Below, one piece after another: positions 10,028-19,815 of a DNA stretch of 64,000 bases (the first letter of the stretch is position 1; each line of letters starts with the position of its first letter). Made by a program: the position numbers and the translations under genes. This DNA is from Chloropicon primus. Lineage: Eukaryota; Chlorophyta; Chloropicophyceae; Chloropicales; Chloropicaceae. The notes under the pieces were generated by a model. The model had not been told where the DNA came from. It saw only the letters and a program-made list of their open reading frames with translations, and made no database searches. The stretch spans positions 414,130 through 478,129 of the forward strand of contig CP060771.1 of NCBI GenBank assembly GCA_023205875.1. The letters run 5' to 3'.

Positions 10028-13000
10028 ATGCCGCTGTTGGGACGCGTGGTGTACGAGGTGAAGCCTGGGAGGGGGGGCATAACGTACAAGGCGGAGCCTG
10101 AGCCGAAGAAGGAGGCCAAGGAGGCCAAGGATGATCAAGTGAAGGCGGAGAAGGAGAACGGGGACCCCATGGAGATCGACAAGGACAAGGGCAAGGAAGC
10201 CACGACGCCGGTGAAGCAGGACAAGGGTGCAGGTGCCACGGCGGACAAGCAGCAGCAGGTTGTTGCGGCGGCGAAGAGGCCTGCAAAGGCTCTGACGGAC
10301 GTGTTCGTGATGCGGATCACCGGGGAGGTGTTCGAGAGCTACGAGGATTACCTCGTGGCGCACCGGTCGTACTGCGCGAGGAAGTGGTCGTGCAGGTACA
10401 CGGGGGCCTCGAACTTGACGTTCGAGGAGGCCCTGCAGAGCGAGACGAAGCACGGTCTTTACTCAGGGGAGATGCCGGCGACGCACGTGGAGCCCGCGCT
10501 GCGGGTCCTCCACCACTCGCTGCTGAACACGGAGATGGTGGTGAGGAAGATAGTGAGCACCTTCACGGGCCAGCTCGTCCCGGGGGAGTCCGTCATGGTC
10601 GGGGAGAAGGACTACGTCGTCGTGGAAGAGGTGGAGCAGGACAGGACCCCCGAGGCCACCGGGAGCAGCAAGCACTTCAAGCTTAGGGAGAAGGTGCACG
10701 GCAACGTCCTGCCTTGCCTGGCGAGGGAGCTGATCAAGAGGAAGAAGCACCCCCTGAACAAGCACATGGTGCGCAAGTGGTTGTACGACGTCGCGGAGAA
10801 CAAGACCATTTACGAGAACAAGCACCTCGAGGTGAGAGGGAGCAGGAAGAAGAACGCTTGGTTCGTTCTCCCGGACTTGGCCAAGAAGTTCTCTTTGCCC
10901 GAGGAGCTCCCCTTCGGCCTGAGCTTCACCCCGGCGATGAGCAAGAAGAACAGGGACAAGATCGCCGCAAAGGAGGCCCGGGAGAAGAGGAAGCTCGAGG
11001 AGAAGGAGTCCAGGGAGGCCGCCAAGAAGGTCAAGAAGATGGAGAGGAACCCAAACGTCACAGTTTTGAAGCACGGGTCCATGAAGTTCGCCGCCTTCGA
11101 GGTCCTGAAGAACGCGGGGGACCAAGGTCTGAGCGTGAACGACATCATCCAGAGGGCCCAGGCCGCTGGGTTGAGGGACTTCAGCACAACGAACGCGGCC
11201 TACAACAAGCTCTTTGGGTCCCTTTGCGCGGCCCCCCACTTGTTCACCAAGATTGACAAGGGAATCTTCTGCATACGAAAGCCGTCTGGGGAGGAGGGGG
11301 ACGAGGGGCCAATCATCCACGTGGAGGGCCCGAGGACGCCCGACGAGAGGGACTCGAAGCGGAAGGGTGCTAACGGGGCGGCGTTTACGTCGTCCCCCCC
11401 CGGGGGAGGCAAGCCCAAGGAATCTCACATGGTTAAAATCGCCAAAGCCGCCGTGCAGAAGCTCGAGGAAAGGGTGGCCAAGGCCGAGGAGGCCATCAAG
11501 GAGATCACGAACACGATCCAGCTGCAGGCCAAGGAGAAGCCCAAGAAGATTGAAGTTCCCCCAGAGCTGATCTGGAACCCCGAATTGGAGACATTCACGG
11601 GCGACGAGTACGACAGGAAGGCTGTCATGGGCCACAGAAAGTGGGTGGAGACCGAGAAGGCGAGGATGGCTCACGAGGCCGACCTCTACGTCAAGCAGCA
11701 CAAGCAGGCCGAGAAGAAGGCCAAGTTGGCGAGCAAGGCCCAGCTGCAGAAGGCCACCGGGGAGCTTTACGCGGCCAGGGAGCAGCTGAAGAAAGCCCAA
11801 AAGGTTTTGGTCAAGGCTGAGAGCATCAGCCTGATCAAGTCCGGCGACTTTTCGGCGATCCAGCTCACAAAGGACAAGGACCTTCAGAGGGAGCTCGAAA
11901 GGGAGAGGGTCCTGGCCGAAAAGAAGATGAAAAGGGAAGAGGAGAAGGAACAGAATCGGTTGAAGAGGGAGAAGGAGATGGAAGAGAGAAGGCGCCTGAA
12001 GGAGATCGCCAACCTCGAGAGAAGGTTCCCCCTGGAAGACAAGCTCCTTGTGGAAGAAATCAATAAGCTCAGGGAGAAGGACCTCCCCATAGACCTGCCA
12101 CGGGACTTGCCAGAGGTTCACGACGCTGTGGACTCAAGCTTTGTGAAGCTATGCGAGGTTGCCACGTGCCTTTTCATCTTCGGAAAGATGCTCGGGATGC
12201 AGCCCTTGAAGTTCCACGAGTTGGCAGAGATGGTCAAGCTGCCGGGGCCTGCCTTGGCTGGCCTCTATCGAGACCTGCTCAGCGTTCTGCTTCTGGATGG
12301 CTCTCAGCACCCAAGTGGCCTCCGCAGGATCAGGCGATGGATCTACACCATGACATCCGAGTGGGGTTGCGTTGCGTGGCCGGATGTGCTTGCGAGGTAC
12401 ATCCTCACCAAGCCTGGCGTGGGGGACATGGTGAAGAGCGCTGCATGTCAGCTGCAGGAGAAGGAATACCAGAAGATCAGTTACGAGGATCACGTGGAGC
12501 TTCTCCGATTCCTTTTGGATGACGTCGTGGAGACCCGATTGGTCCACGAGGAGATCGACAGGTGGCAGGAGGAAAGGGAGGACTTCATTTCTCAGAAGAG
12601 GGAGGCGAGAATGGATCTGAACAGGAAGAGGAGGGAGAGAGCCGAGGCCGAAAAAGAGAAGAGAAGGAAAATCGAGGAGGAGAAGAAAAAGAAGAAGGAG
12701 GAAATTTTGAGGCTCATGGAGGAAGCCAGAGATAGGGGAGAGGATGCCACCGCCATCAAATTCGATCATCTGGATGACAACGATGAGGACGACGAGGACG
12801 ACGAGGAGAGGTTCCAGATCCCTGAGGAGAAGCTTGAGTACCAGGGCGACCCCATGGACAGAAAGGCCGTGCTGGCTCACAGGAAGTGGGTGGAGGCAGA
12901 GAAGACGAGGCTGTCGAGGGAATACGAAGTCTACATCAAGGAAAAGCACAAGAGACAAAGGGAGGAGCAGATCAGGCTAAAGGAGGAGCAGAAAGCCATC

Positions 13001-13996
13001 GAGGAGGAGGAGTCCACCCACGACAGGATGCAGGATGCCTTGGACAGGGAGCTGGACAAGAGGCCTATTCGCCTGGCCCCCCTTGGCTTGGACAGGAACA
13101 AGGTCAAGTACTATTGGAACATGGCTGGCCAGAAGACGGCGATTTATGCGCAGAGCCCCGAGACTGGCGATTGGAAGTGTTTCTCCGATGAGAAGACATT
13201 GGACGATCTCCTCGGCTCCCTTGACAGCAGGGGCAAGAGAGAGAGTATCCTGTTGGAGAACATGCAGAGGAAGCAAGCCTCGATCAGGTCCAGCTTTGGG
13301 AAGGAGGGGGAGGACGTGACCTCCAAGCCGGCCCGCTCGGAGAGGACGAGGTCGAGCTCCAGGCTGGCGTCGGTCCCAAACTACTCTGAGAATGGGTCTG
13401 GCAGGAACCTGGGCACACTCTCCAGCAGTAGCACGGAGAGCGACGTCCTGGACTGCGAGCAGGACTCTCTCGAGTTCCTTGGGCACGAACTGGAAAGCAT
13501 CGCAATCACAGCGGACAAGTGCAACGTCCCATACGTCGTCGCAAGCGAGGCCGCCGGAGACGATGCGACGGACAACCCGGGTTGGAAACCTTGGTTGCTT
13601 AAGATGAAGGCCGCCCTCAAGGACGAGGAGGGCCTCTCCATCCAATCCATCGAGACTTTGCTTTTGGACATGGAAGACGCCATCTGGAACAACTTCCCCA
13701 ACGCCGAGGACGACTTTGTGGCGTCCGGGAAGATCAACGGGGACTTTGCTGAAATGATGGACAACTCGAGCAGTGACGAGGAGATTGACGAGAGGTCCTT
13801 GGAAGGGTACGCCAAGATGAAGAGGAAGATGAGGAACAAGCTTCTTTGGTTCAGCAACCAAGAGAGAGAGGCGTGGAAGCAGCTGGTCACCGACAGCAAG
13901 ACTGTCTCCCAGGTGGGATACTGCGCAGCTGTCCTCGAGCAGAGGTTCACCATTGTCCAGAGGACCATGTCCAAGAAGAAGGGAGCAAGGAGGTGA
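10028..13996 (+). CDS. ISWI-complex accessory subunit, WAC-HARE-HTH-DDT-WHIM protein (ACF1/RLT-like)
   Basis: Predicted 1322-aa nuclear protein that would partner an ISWI-type ATPase in nucleosome spacing. The ATG at 10028 is chosen because it begins MPLLGR, like ACF1/BAZ1A (MPLLHR); the frame continues upstream only through a GTG. Domains in order: WAC-like region about residues 85-185 (VFVMRITGEVFESYEDY, WSCRYTGASNLTFEEAL); HARE-HTH about 341-420 (MKFAAFEVLKNAG to KGIFCIRK); charged coiled coil; DDT/WHIM-like region about 698-760 (CEVATCLFIFGKMLG); second coiled coil; acidic patch about 913-928; WHIM2/3-like segment about 1012-1067 (LGLDRNKVKYYWNM). There is no homeobox, PHD finger or bromodomain. 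The N-terminal WAC resembles animal ACF1, while HARE-HTH plus DDT resembles plant RINGLET proteins. No intron is needed. It converges on DPY30, with 110 bp between the stops. Confidence 0.85.
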   Translation: MPLLGRVVYEVKPGRGGITYKAEPEPKKEAKEAKDDQVKAEKENGDPMEIDKDKGKEATTPVKQDKGAGATADKQQQVVAAAKRPAKALTDVFVMRITGEVFESYEDYLVAHRSYCARKWSCRYTGASNLTFEEALQSETKHGLYSGEMPATHVEPALRVLHHSLLNTEMVVRKIVSTFTGQLVPGESVMVGEKDYVVVEEVEQDRTPEATGSSKHFKLREKVHGNVLPCLARELIKRKKHPLNKHMVRKWLYDVAENKTIYENKHLEVRGSRKKNAWFVLPDLAKKFSLPEELPFGLSFTPAMSKKNRDKIAAKEAREKRKLEEKESREAAKKVKKMERNPNVTVLKHGSMKFAAFEVLKNAGDQGLSVNDIIQRAQAAGLRDFSTTNAAYNKLFGSLCAAPHLFTKIDKGIFCIRKPSGEEGDEGPIIHVEGPRTPDERDSKRKGANGAAFTSSPPGGGKPKESHMVKIAKAAVQKLEERVAKAEEAIKEITNTIQLQAKEKPKKIEVPPELIWNPELETFTGDEYDRKAVMGHRKWVETEKARMAHEADLYVKQHKQAEKKAKLASKAQLQKATGELYAAREQLKKAQKVLVKAESISLIKSGDFSAIQLTKDKDLQRELERERVLAEKKMKREEEKEQNRLKREKEMEERRRLKEIANLERRFPLEDKLLVEEINKLREKDLPIDLPRDLPEVHDAVDSSFVKLCEVATCLFIFGKMLGMQPLKFHELAEMVKLPGPALAGLYRDLLSVLLLDGSQHPSGLRRIRRWIYTMTSEWGCVAWPDVLARYILTKPGVGDMVKSAACQLQEKEYQKISYEDHVELLRFLLDDVVETRLVHEEIDRWQEEREDFISQKREARMDLNRKRRERAEAEKEKRRKIEEEKKKKKEEILRLMEEARDRGEDATAIKFDHLDDNDEDDEDDEERFQIPEEKLEYQGDPMDRKAVLAHRKWVEAEKTRLSREYEVYIKEKHKRQREEQIRLKEEQKAIEEEESTHDRMQDALDRELDKRPIRLAPLGLDRNKVKYYWNMAGQKTAIYAQSPETGDWKCFSDEKTLDDLLGSLDSRGKRESILLENMQRKQASIRSSFGKEGEDVTSKPARSERTRSSSRLASVPNYSENGSGRNLGTLSSSSTESDVLDCEQDSLEFLGHELESIAITADKCNVPYVVASEAAGDDATDNPGWKPWLLKMKAALKDEEGLSIQSIETLLLDMEDAIWNNFPNAEDDFVASGKINGDFAEMMDNSSSDEEIDERSLEGYAKMKRKMRNKLLWFSNQEREAWKQLVTDSKTVSQVGYCAAVLEQRFTIVQRTMSKKKGARR

Positions 13997-14106
13997 AGCC
14001 AAAGGTGTTTGTTGTTGCCTTGCATTTAAAAAAATCTTTATGGTTCTTGTATCTCATTGTTGTAGTATAATTCAGAGCATTGTTCATATATTTTGGCGAG
14101 GGCTCT

Positions 14107-14976
14107 TCAAGTCTTTTTCTTCGGGTTGTTCTTCAGCAAATAAGCCGCAAGGAACTCCACTGGATCGTCTGGCCTCGTCTTCACCAGGTGCGTCAGCCCG
14201 TTCACCAGCAAAGTCACCACCGTGGTCTCCAAGTATTGACGGATGGGCAGGGACTGCAGCTGCAGTTGGTCGGAGATCTGCAAAGCAGCTGCCTCCGCCG
14301 AAGCTCCCTGGAGATGAAGGAAAACAGACAAAGTATACGACGAATCAAAGCAACAAAAATTTTCAGCAACCGAACAACCTTCACGCATACATCCCTTCTC
14401 GTTTCTCCGCAACACAGGCAAGGCTTGCTTGATCCCAACTCTCTCTCTCTCTCTCTTTCTGTGTTCCTCATCAGGAGCGGAAGGAAACCTCTCCTAATTC
14501 CTCGTCCAGGGCGAATGAACACACGCGTCAAGGTAAACCACGTCCGACACGACCGCGTCACTTTGGTTCCTGGTCTCCCTGCCGCATCCCCCAGGCGTTC
14601 CAAGGAATCGCAGAAGAACAAGCAAGCCAAGCAAGGGAAAGGAACCCAAGCAGTTCTTCTCTCCGCATCCTCGACGGAGGCAACGAAAGAGAAGGGAAGG
14701 GAAGGGGAGGGAAGAGCAAATCGGAGAGACACAACACACTTCTCTTGCTCGTCTTACCTCGTAGTTGGGGTCCTCGGTCGTGTTCGCCGCTTGGTTGTTC
14801 GTATTCGTATTCGTATTCATTGGCGGCGTTGTCGTCTGGTTCATGGTTTGTTCCACCTTTCCCCCAACCTCTTGCGACGGTCCACTACCGTTACCCTCCT
14901 CCGTCATGGCCACGTCCTTCACCTTGTCCTCGCCTTCCGTCCCTCCCCTCGTCACCGTCTCACCCTCCATCGTCAA
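14107..14976 (-). CDS. DPY30 homologue (two exons)
   Basis: Small dimerisation subunit of COMPASS/SET1-type H3K4 methyltransferase complexes; DPY30 domains also occur in axonemal proteins. Exon 1 is 14758-14976 (73 codons, low-complexity, ending DPNYE) and exon 2 is 14107-14307, separated by a 450-nt GTAAGA...CTCCAG intron; the product is 139 aa. The Dpy-30 motif is [20 protein letters not shown] followed by [20 protein letters not shown], with the R/K, P and LA-YLL positions of the family. The long asparagine/threonine-rich N-terminus is typical of the variable part. Convergent with a chromatin remodeler gene, though these are separate transcription units. Its start faces the CIAO1 leader repeat. 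Confidence 0.92.
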
Positions 14977-15045
14977 CGCCAGTCAACTCCTCCGCTCCTC
15001 CGCTGAGCAATCCATTCAAAACCAAAGCCAACGCCGGCGAACGAC

Positions 15046-15612
15046 GCCAAAGGCGAGGAAAGAGGTGAGTGCGGAGGCCAAGGGACGGCGGGAAACAAAG
15101 ACGCGATCGATTACGATCGATTACTCATCGCGTGCTCTTTCGAATGAACCGAACCTTGCTCGGTTTGGACGAGGGATTGAACGAGGAAAGGAATGATGGG
15201 ACTGACCTTTGTTTTGTGGATCTTCGCTGCCAAAGGCGAGGAAAGAGGTGAGTGCGGAGGCCAAGGGACGGCGGGAAACAAAGACGCGATCGATTACGAT
15301 CGATTACTCATCGCGTGCTCTTTCGAATGAACCGAACCTTGCTCGGTTTGGACGAGGGATTGAACGAGGAAAGGAATGATGGGACTGACCTTTGTTTTGT
15401 GGATCTTCGCTGCCAAAGGCGAGGAAAGAGGTGAGTGCGGAGGCCAAGGGACGGCGGGAAACAAAGGCGCGATCGATTACGATCGATTACTCATCGCGTG
15501 CTCTTTCGAATGAACCGCAGGTCGGAGGGTTCACTGGCTCATGAGTCCAGGAATGAGGTTGCTGACCTTTGCGTTTTGGTTTGTCCTCTCCTCCGCCGGC
15601 GACACCTCAAAG
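15046..15612 (+). repeat. 183 bp tandem repeat: triplicated leader intron plus 12-nt microexon
   Basis: Copies start at 15046, 15229 and 15412. The first two look identical; the third has one early difference and diverges after about 15516. Each copy reads as exon tail GCGAGGAAAGAG, donor GTGAGTGCGG (15065, 15248, 15431), branch site ACTGAC or GCTGAC (15201, 15384, 15561), an AG-free tract, and an acceptor CAAAG (ending 15235, 15418, 15612). This predicts two introns of 171 nt and one of 182 nt, separated by two identical 12-nt microexons. The repeat lies in the 5' leader of CIAO1. Confidence 0.65.
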
Positions 15613-15614
15613 GC

Positions 15615-15629
15615 ATGGCTAGGGATTGA
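15615..15629 (+). other. Short upstream ORF in the CIAO1 leader
   Basis: ATG GCT AGG GAT TGA lies three bases after the last predicted leader acceptor and about 115 bases before the CIAO1 ATG. If the leader is spliced as predicted this four-codon frame is the first AUG of the mRNA. Translation of it is inferred only. Confidence 0.35.
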
Positions 15630-15744
15630 TATACTTGAGGTTGGTTGATAAGGGAGGGTCTCGTTCTGGATCATCTGGCTGGCTGCGCTCGTCCCGCACC
15701 AGTCGCAGCTTTCGTGCGCGTGTTTGTTTTGGTGTGAAGATAAG

Positions 15745-16812
15745 ATGTGTCGAGGAAAAGGAGTCTCGTTGGAAGGACACAAGGACCGCGTTTGGCACGT
15801 GTGTTGGAATAACCAAGGGGAGACGCTAGCAAGCTGCGGAGGTGACAAAACGGTGAGGTTGTGGCACCGAACGAAGGAGGACTCGAGGGAGGAGGACTCT
15901 GCTTCCACTCTTGGCTTCTCCCCGATGGAGACCTTGGAAAAGACGCACACGAAGACCATCAGGAGGTGCGAGTTCTCCAAGTGCGACACCATGATCGCAA
16001 CGGTGAGCTTTGACGCGACCACGTGCATCTGGGACAAGGGCGGCCAGGCCAGCGCCACCGATGCGGAGTGGGACCTCGTGGTGACGCTCGAAGGCCACGA
16101 GAGCGAGATAAAGGACGTTGCCTGGTCCCCGGACGGGGAGCTCCTGGCCACCTGCGGGAGGGACAAGAGCATCTGGATCTGGCTCAAGGAGATCGACGAC
16201 CAATTTGAGTGCCTGGACGTCTTGCAGGGGCACACGCAGGACGTCAAGTCCTTGCGCTGGGTGCCGAAGACGCGGGCCCTCGTGTCCGCCTCGTACGACA
16301 ACACGATCAAGATCTGGAACGAGTGCAACGACGAGTGGCTCTGCACGCAGACCCTGGACACGGCCTACCAGGGCCACGAGAGCACGGTGTGGAACCTGGC
16401 TTGCAACCAGGAGGGGTCCAAGCTCCTTTCCTGCGACGACACCGGAATGATCCTGCTTTGGAGCATCGAGACCTGCGACTCGTCGGTCGAGTTGAAGCTG
16501 GTGTCGAGGAACAAGGTGCCCAGCGACTTCAGCATCTACTCCATTGATTGGGCTTCCAGCGGGCTCATCGCGATAGGCTCCGCGGACAACTCGATCTCGC
16601 TTCTGCAGCTGGAGAGGAGCGAGGGCGGCGCCGCCGGAGAGGAGGCCGACAAGAGGGGGAACGAGATCCTGAAGCTCGTCAAGGAAGTCAAGCAGGCCCA
16701 CGCCGGAGACGTGAACTGCGTCAGGTTTAACCCCAAGGACCCCAACCTGCTCGCCAGCGCGGGGGACGACGAGCTTGTCAAGCTCTGGCGCATCAACGAC
16801 ATTCTTTCTTGA
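15745..16812 (+). CDS. CIAO1/Cia1, WD40 cytosolic Fe-S assembly targeting factor
   Basis: Seven-bladed WD40 propeller of 355 aa that docks client apoproteins to the CIA targeting complex with CIA2 and MMS19 for cytosolic and nuclear Fe-S insertion. The family hallmarks are in order: ASCGGDKTVRLW, SFDATTCIW, LEGHESEIKDVAWSPDGELLATCGRDKSIWIW, HTQDVKSLRW, SASYDNTIKIW, GHESTVWNLA, and HAGDVNCVRFNPKDPNLLASAGDDELVKLW. Length matches the usual 330-350. The ATG at 15745 opens directly into the first blade (GVSLEGHKDRVWHVCW). An earlier in-frame codon is only TTG. The coding part has no intron, but a triplicated leader intron is predicted upstream. A GA microsatellite follows the stop. Confidence 0.96.
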   Translation: MCRGKGVSLEGHKDRVWHVCWNNQGETLASCGGDKTVRLWHRTKEDSREEDSASTLGFSPMETLEKTHTKTIRRCEFSKCDTMIATVSFDATTCIWDKGGQASATDAEWDLVVTLEGHESEIKDVAWSPDGELLATCGRDKSIWIWLKEIDDQFECLDVLQGHTQDVKSLRWVPKTRALVSASYDNTIKIWNECNDEWLCTQTLDTAYQGHESTVWNLACNQEGSKLLSCDDTGMILLWSIETCDSSVELKLVSRNKVPSDFSIYSIDWASSGLIAIGSADNSISLLQLERSEGGAAGEEADKRGNEILKLVKEVKQAHAGDVNCVRFNPKDPNLLASAGDDELVKLWRINDILS

Positions 16813-16831
16813 GCGATCGAAGGGAGGGAGG

Positions 16832-16871
<40 letters not shown>

Positions 16872-17338
16872 TTGGAAAGTCATTTTTGTGTTTCCGGCTC
16901 AAGACACACGAGTTTGAGAATTGTTCCGGTGATGGACGAAGAGTTTTGAGCATTCTTTGTTATGCATATTCATTGTTATACATATATCTCCGTCCTCTTC
17001 GCCTCCCGGGAGGCCCTCGCTCCCTCCACCACGGGGCCCCTTCCTCCCGGCGCCATCCCCCATGACGGGGCTCGGAGGTTATAATTCTTGGAAGAGCAAT
17101 TTCATTTCTGGGGCAGGGGAAGGGAGGCCAGGAGGGGAGACGGGGTCAATGCCTTCCGAAGGGGCATCGCCGCAAGAGAAACAGCATCCCGAATAGCGCC
17201 CGTGACGGCAGGATTTGCATTTGCGACAGCGCGCGTGCCGGCATTGACGTTCCTCCCCTCTCTCGGCCGTTACCCGAAACGTCTTTTGGCTTTTCTTGGA
17301 TTGATTGTCGTTGTCGCCTCTGGAGGATAAGGATAAGG
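16813..17338. other. Intergenic region with GA microsatellite
   Basis: About 525 bp between CIAO1 and the hydrolase gene. It begins with GGGAGGGAGGGAG and a (GA)n run to about 16866, then unique sequence. No gene is seen. It must hold the 3' end of CIAO1 and the hydrolase promoter. Confidence 0.7.
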
Positions 17339-19365
17339 ATGAGGGTGAGGATGAGGACCCTCCTCCAGTGGTGGTCAATGCCTCGTGCTCTCGACAGGCT
17401 CATCTCGGTCCTCCTCCTCCTCGCCGTCGCGCTCGTGCTTCCCGATGTTCGGTGCCAGCAAGCGGACGGCGTCGGAGGAGGGAACCCTCTGTCCGGCATC
17501 GTCGTGCAGATGGGGAGAGCCATGGTGGAGAGGCAGATCCATCGGAACCTCTTTTATGGGCACCACAACAGGAACACCTCGTTCACCCCGTACTACGACG
17601 CGGGGGACCTCGTGGAGGCGGGGTGGGAGCCGCTCATCGTTCCGGTGCCTGGGGCCGATGACGACGACGACGGTGGTGATGTCCTGGTCGTCAGAAGGAA
17701 GGACGGGATGGAGAGGGCCAAGAGCCTCGATCACGGGAGTGGGTGCCACGTCATGTTCTTCCACGGGAACAACTTGAACTTGCTTTCCATCTTGGAGGAC
17801 CTCGACGCGTTCGAGGAGAGGCTCCAGTGCTTGGTGTACGCCATGGAGTACACCGGGTACCGCACGGACAAGCCGGAGGCCTCGCCGTCCGAGGCGGCCA
17901 TCACAGCGGAAGCCCTGGCGGCCACGGAGTGGCTCTTGGACCAAGTCGGGCCGGACGACAAGGTGTTCCTCTTCGGGCACTCCCTCGGGGCCGGAGTCGC
18001 GGTTGACGTCGCGGATCAGTTGGCTCGCCGCGAGGGGGAGGGGAAGTGGAGGACGTGGGAGACCCCGCGGAGTCCCCACGACGCGATTTCCGGGATCATA
18101 CTCGAGGCTCCCTTCCTCACGGCAGTCAAGACGGTGGTGGACTACGACGATGAGGCGTCCTTCCAATCCAGCTTGGACAGGTTGGGCGCGGCGATGCCCA
18201 TGTTCAAGACGACCATCGATGGGCTCACCTCGAGCTTCATCGAGCCGATGGACAAGTTTCGCAACGAGGACAAGATTGAGTTGGTTGGAAGCAGGTGGCC
18301 CGTATTCGTGGGTCACGCCATCAATGACAAGGTGAACCCCTACGAGCACGGGAAGAAGCTTTTCGACCTCATCGAGGGCGACAGGAAGACAGCCGTTTTC
18401 CTGGAGAGCGATGCGCATACTCTGCACGACGAAGATGGTCCAGAATCCGCGCTGTTCTTCTCGGCCCTGCAATCCTTCGTGAGCAAGGCCATGCTGGAGG
18501 GGACCCACGCGGGGAGGCAGAGGTCCAGGGGGAGCGAGCCGAGAGTCAATGCCAACTCTGGCCCGTCCGGCCCGGTCGATCAGGCCCAGCCGAAAAGCAA
18601 GGAGTGGGCGAGAAGCGAGCTTTGGGACAGTTTCTTGCGCGCGTCAGGGAGCGGGGAAGCGAGGGCCTCGAGCCTGTCCACCACAATCGTCCCACCAAAT
18701 CTGAAAGTGAGGTCGGTGGGCGAAGCTGGGCTGCTGGGCAGGACGACCGGAGCGCCTGCGTCGGGGAGGCCAAAGAACCGCTTTGGTCGCATCTCCGCTT
18801 CCAGGGACCCTGTCTTGCAATTCGATGCAGATGCCGGCACTCAGACAGTGAACATCGTTGTCGAGATCACCGCCGACGGGCAATCAGAGGGGGACCCCGT
18901 GGCCGTGATCCAAACGTCCCGCTTGAACAAATTGTCCCCGCAAGTCTCCTCAGTCGTGGGCAGAAGGGTCGGTCCCCAAGTCTCCCACGACCACCTCGTC
19001 AGCGATGTGGTCAATAGGTACAACAAGGTGAGCCCAGCCGCAGAGTTCGAGTTACATGAATCATTTTAACCACAGTGCTGACCACACAAACACCTTGTTG
19101 TCTTTCCTTCCGCGAGCAGTGCACGTTCACGACCAGCATCGGGTCCCGCAGCAGCGGCCTTAAGGTTGTTGACAAGCTTACACTCCACAGAGTCTGGGGG
19201 TCTCAGCCTCCCCGATCCAAGGGGAGCATCGTGCTTCCAGCAAAGACCTGCAAGGTGTCCCCCGACAAGAGTCAGCAGTACCTCGAGTGCAGGGAGTACA
19301 AGTACCAGTTCCTGAACGAGGAAACTTGTGAGGTGTCTCAAGCTCTCGTTGCGGCGGACGTTTAA
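17339..19365 (+). CDS. Secreted alpha/beta hydrolase with C-terminal extension (two exons)
   Basis: Predicted 644-aa serine hydrolase entering the secretory pathway. Exons are 17339-19027 and 19120-19365, with a 92-nt intron (GTGAGC donor, GCTGAC branch, GCGAGCAG acceptor). An N-terminal signal peptide or anchor is visible (LISVLLLLAVALVLPDVRC). The alpha/beta hydrolase core has the oxyanion-type HGNN loop, nucleophile elbow GHSLGAG with Ser215, Asp330 in HAINDKV and His360 in SDAHTL as likely triad. Sequence style is that of BEM46/ABHD13/ABHD17-like hydrolases; substrate unknown. After the core come about 250 residues without recognised similarity, low-complexity at first. The exon 2 part is cysteine-containing (CTFTTS, CKVSP, YLECREYKYQF). 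ATGs at codons 5 and 14 are alternative starts. Confidence 0.82.
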
Positions 19366-19418
19366 TACTACTGTACGATTCTGCGTGATCATCGATTGAT
19401 CATCTCATCATCCTCATC

Positions 19419-19778
19419 CTAAATCCATTCGTCATTGGGTGCGGTCAAGTCGCTGTCCGCGCCACCGGTGTTCACCACACCCCTGGGCTCGACAAGCAAA
19501 ACCTTGCACTCGGCTTCAGCCCACGGCTTGTGCCTCACTCCCTTGGGTACCACGTACATCTCCCCCTCCTTGAGCTCTACTGAGCCGTCCTCCAAGTCTA
19601 TCCTCATGCTGCCCTCGATCACCAGGAACACCTCGTCCGTGTCCGGATGGTCGTGCCACACGAACTCGCCCTGGATCTTCACCACCTTGAACTGATAGCC
19701 ATTCATCTCCGCGATAACCTTAGGCGTCCAATGTTCCTTGAACTTGGAAAGCTTCTCCCTCAAGTTGACCTTCGACAT
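19419..19778 (-). CDS. Small cupin-fold protein
   Basis: Single-domain cupin of 119 aa. Metal-ligand positions are visible: His42, His44 and Glu49 in WHDHPDTDEVFLVIEG (cupin motif 1), and His83 in PKGVRHKP (motif 2). The segment MRIDLEDGSVELKEGEMYVVP fits the inter-motif strands. Related small cupins, often labelled mannose-6-phosphate isomerase-like, are widespread in bacteria and algae, and their substrates are mostly unknown. No targeting peptide or intron is seen. It converges on the hydrolase gene with about 50 bp between stops. Its upstream side carries a 178 bp tandem duplication. Confidence 0.9.
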   Translation of the reverse strand: MSKVNLREKLSKFKEHWTPKVIAEMNGYQFKVVKIQGEFVWHDHPDTDEVFLVIEGSMRIDLEDGSVELKEGEMYVVPKGVRHKPWAEAECKVLLVEPRGVVNTGGADSDLTAPNDEWI

Positions 19779-19815
19779 CTTCCTTCACTTGCCTTTCAAT
19801 CCAAGTTATCACTTA

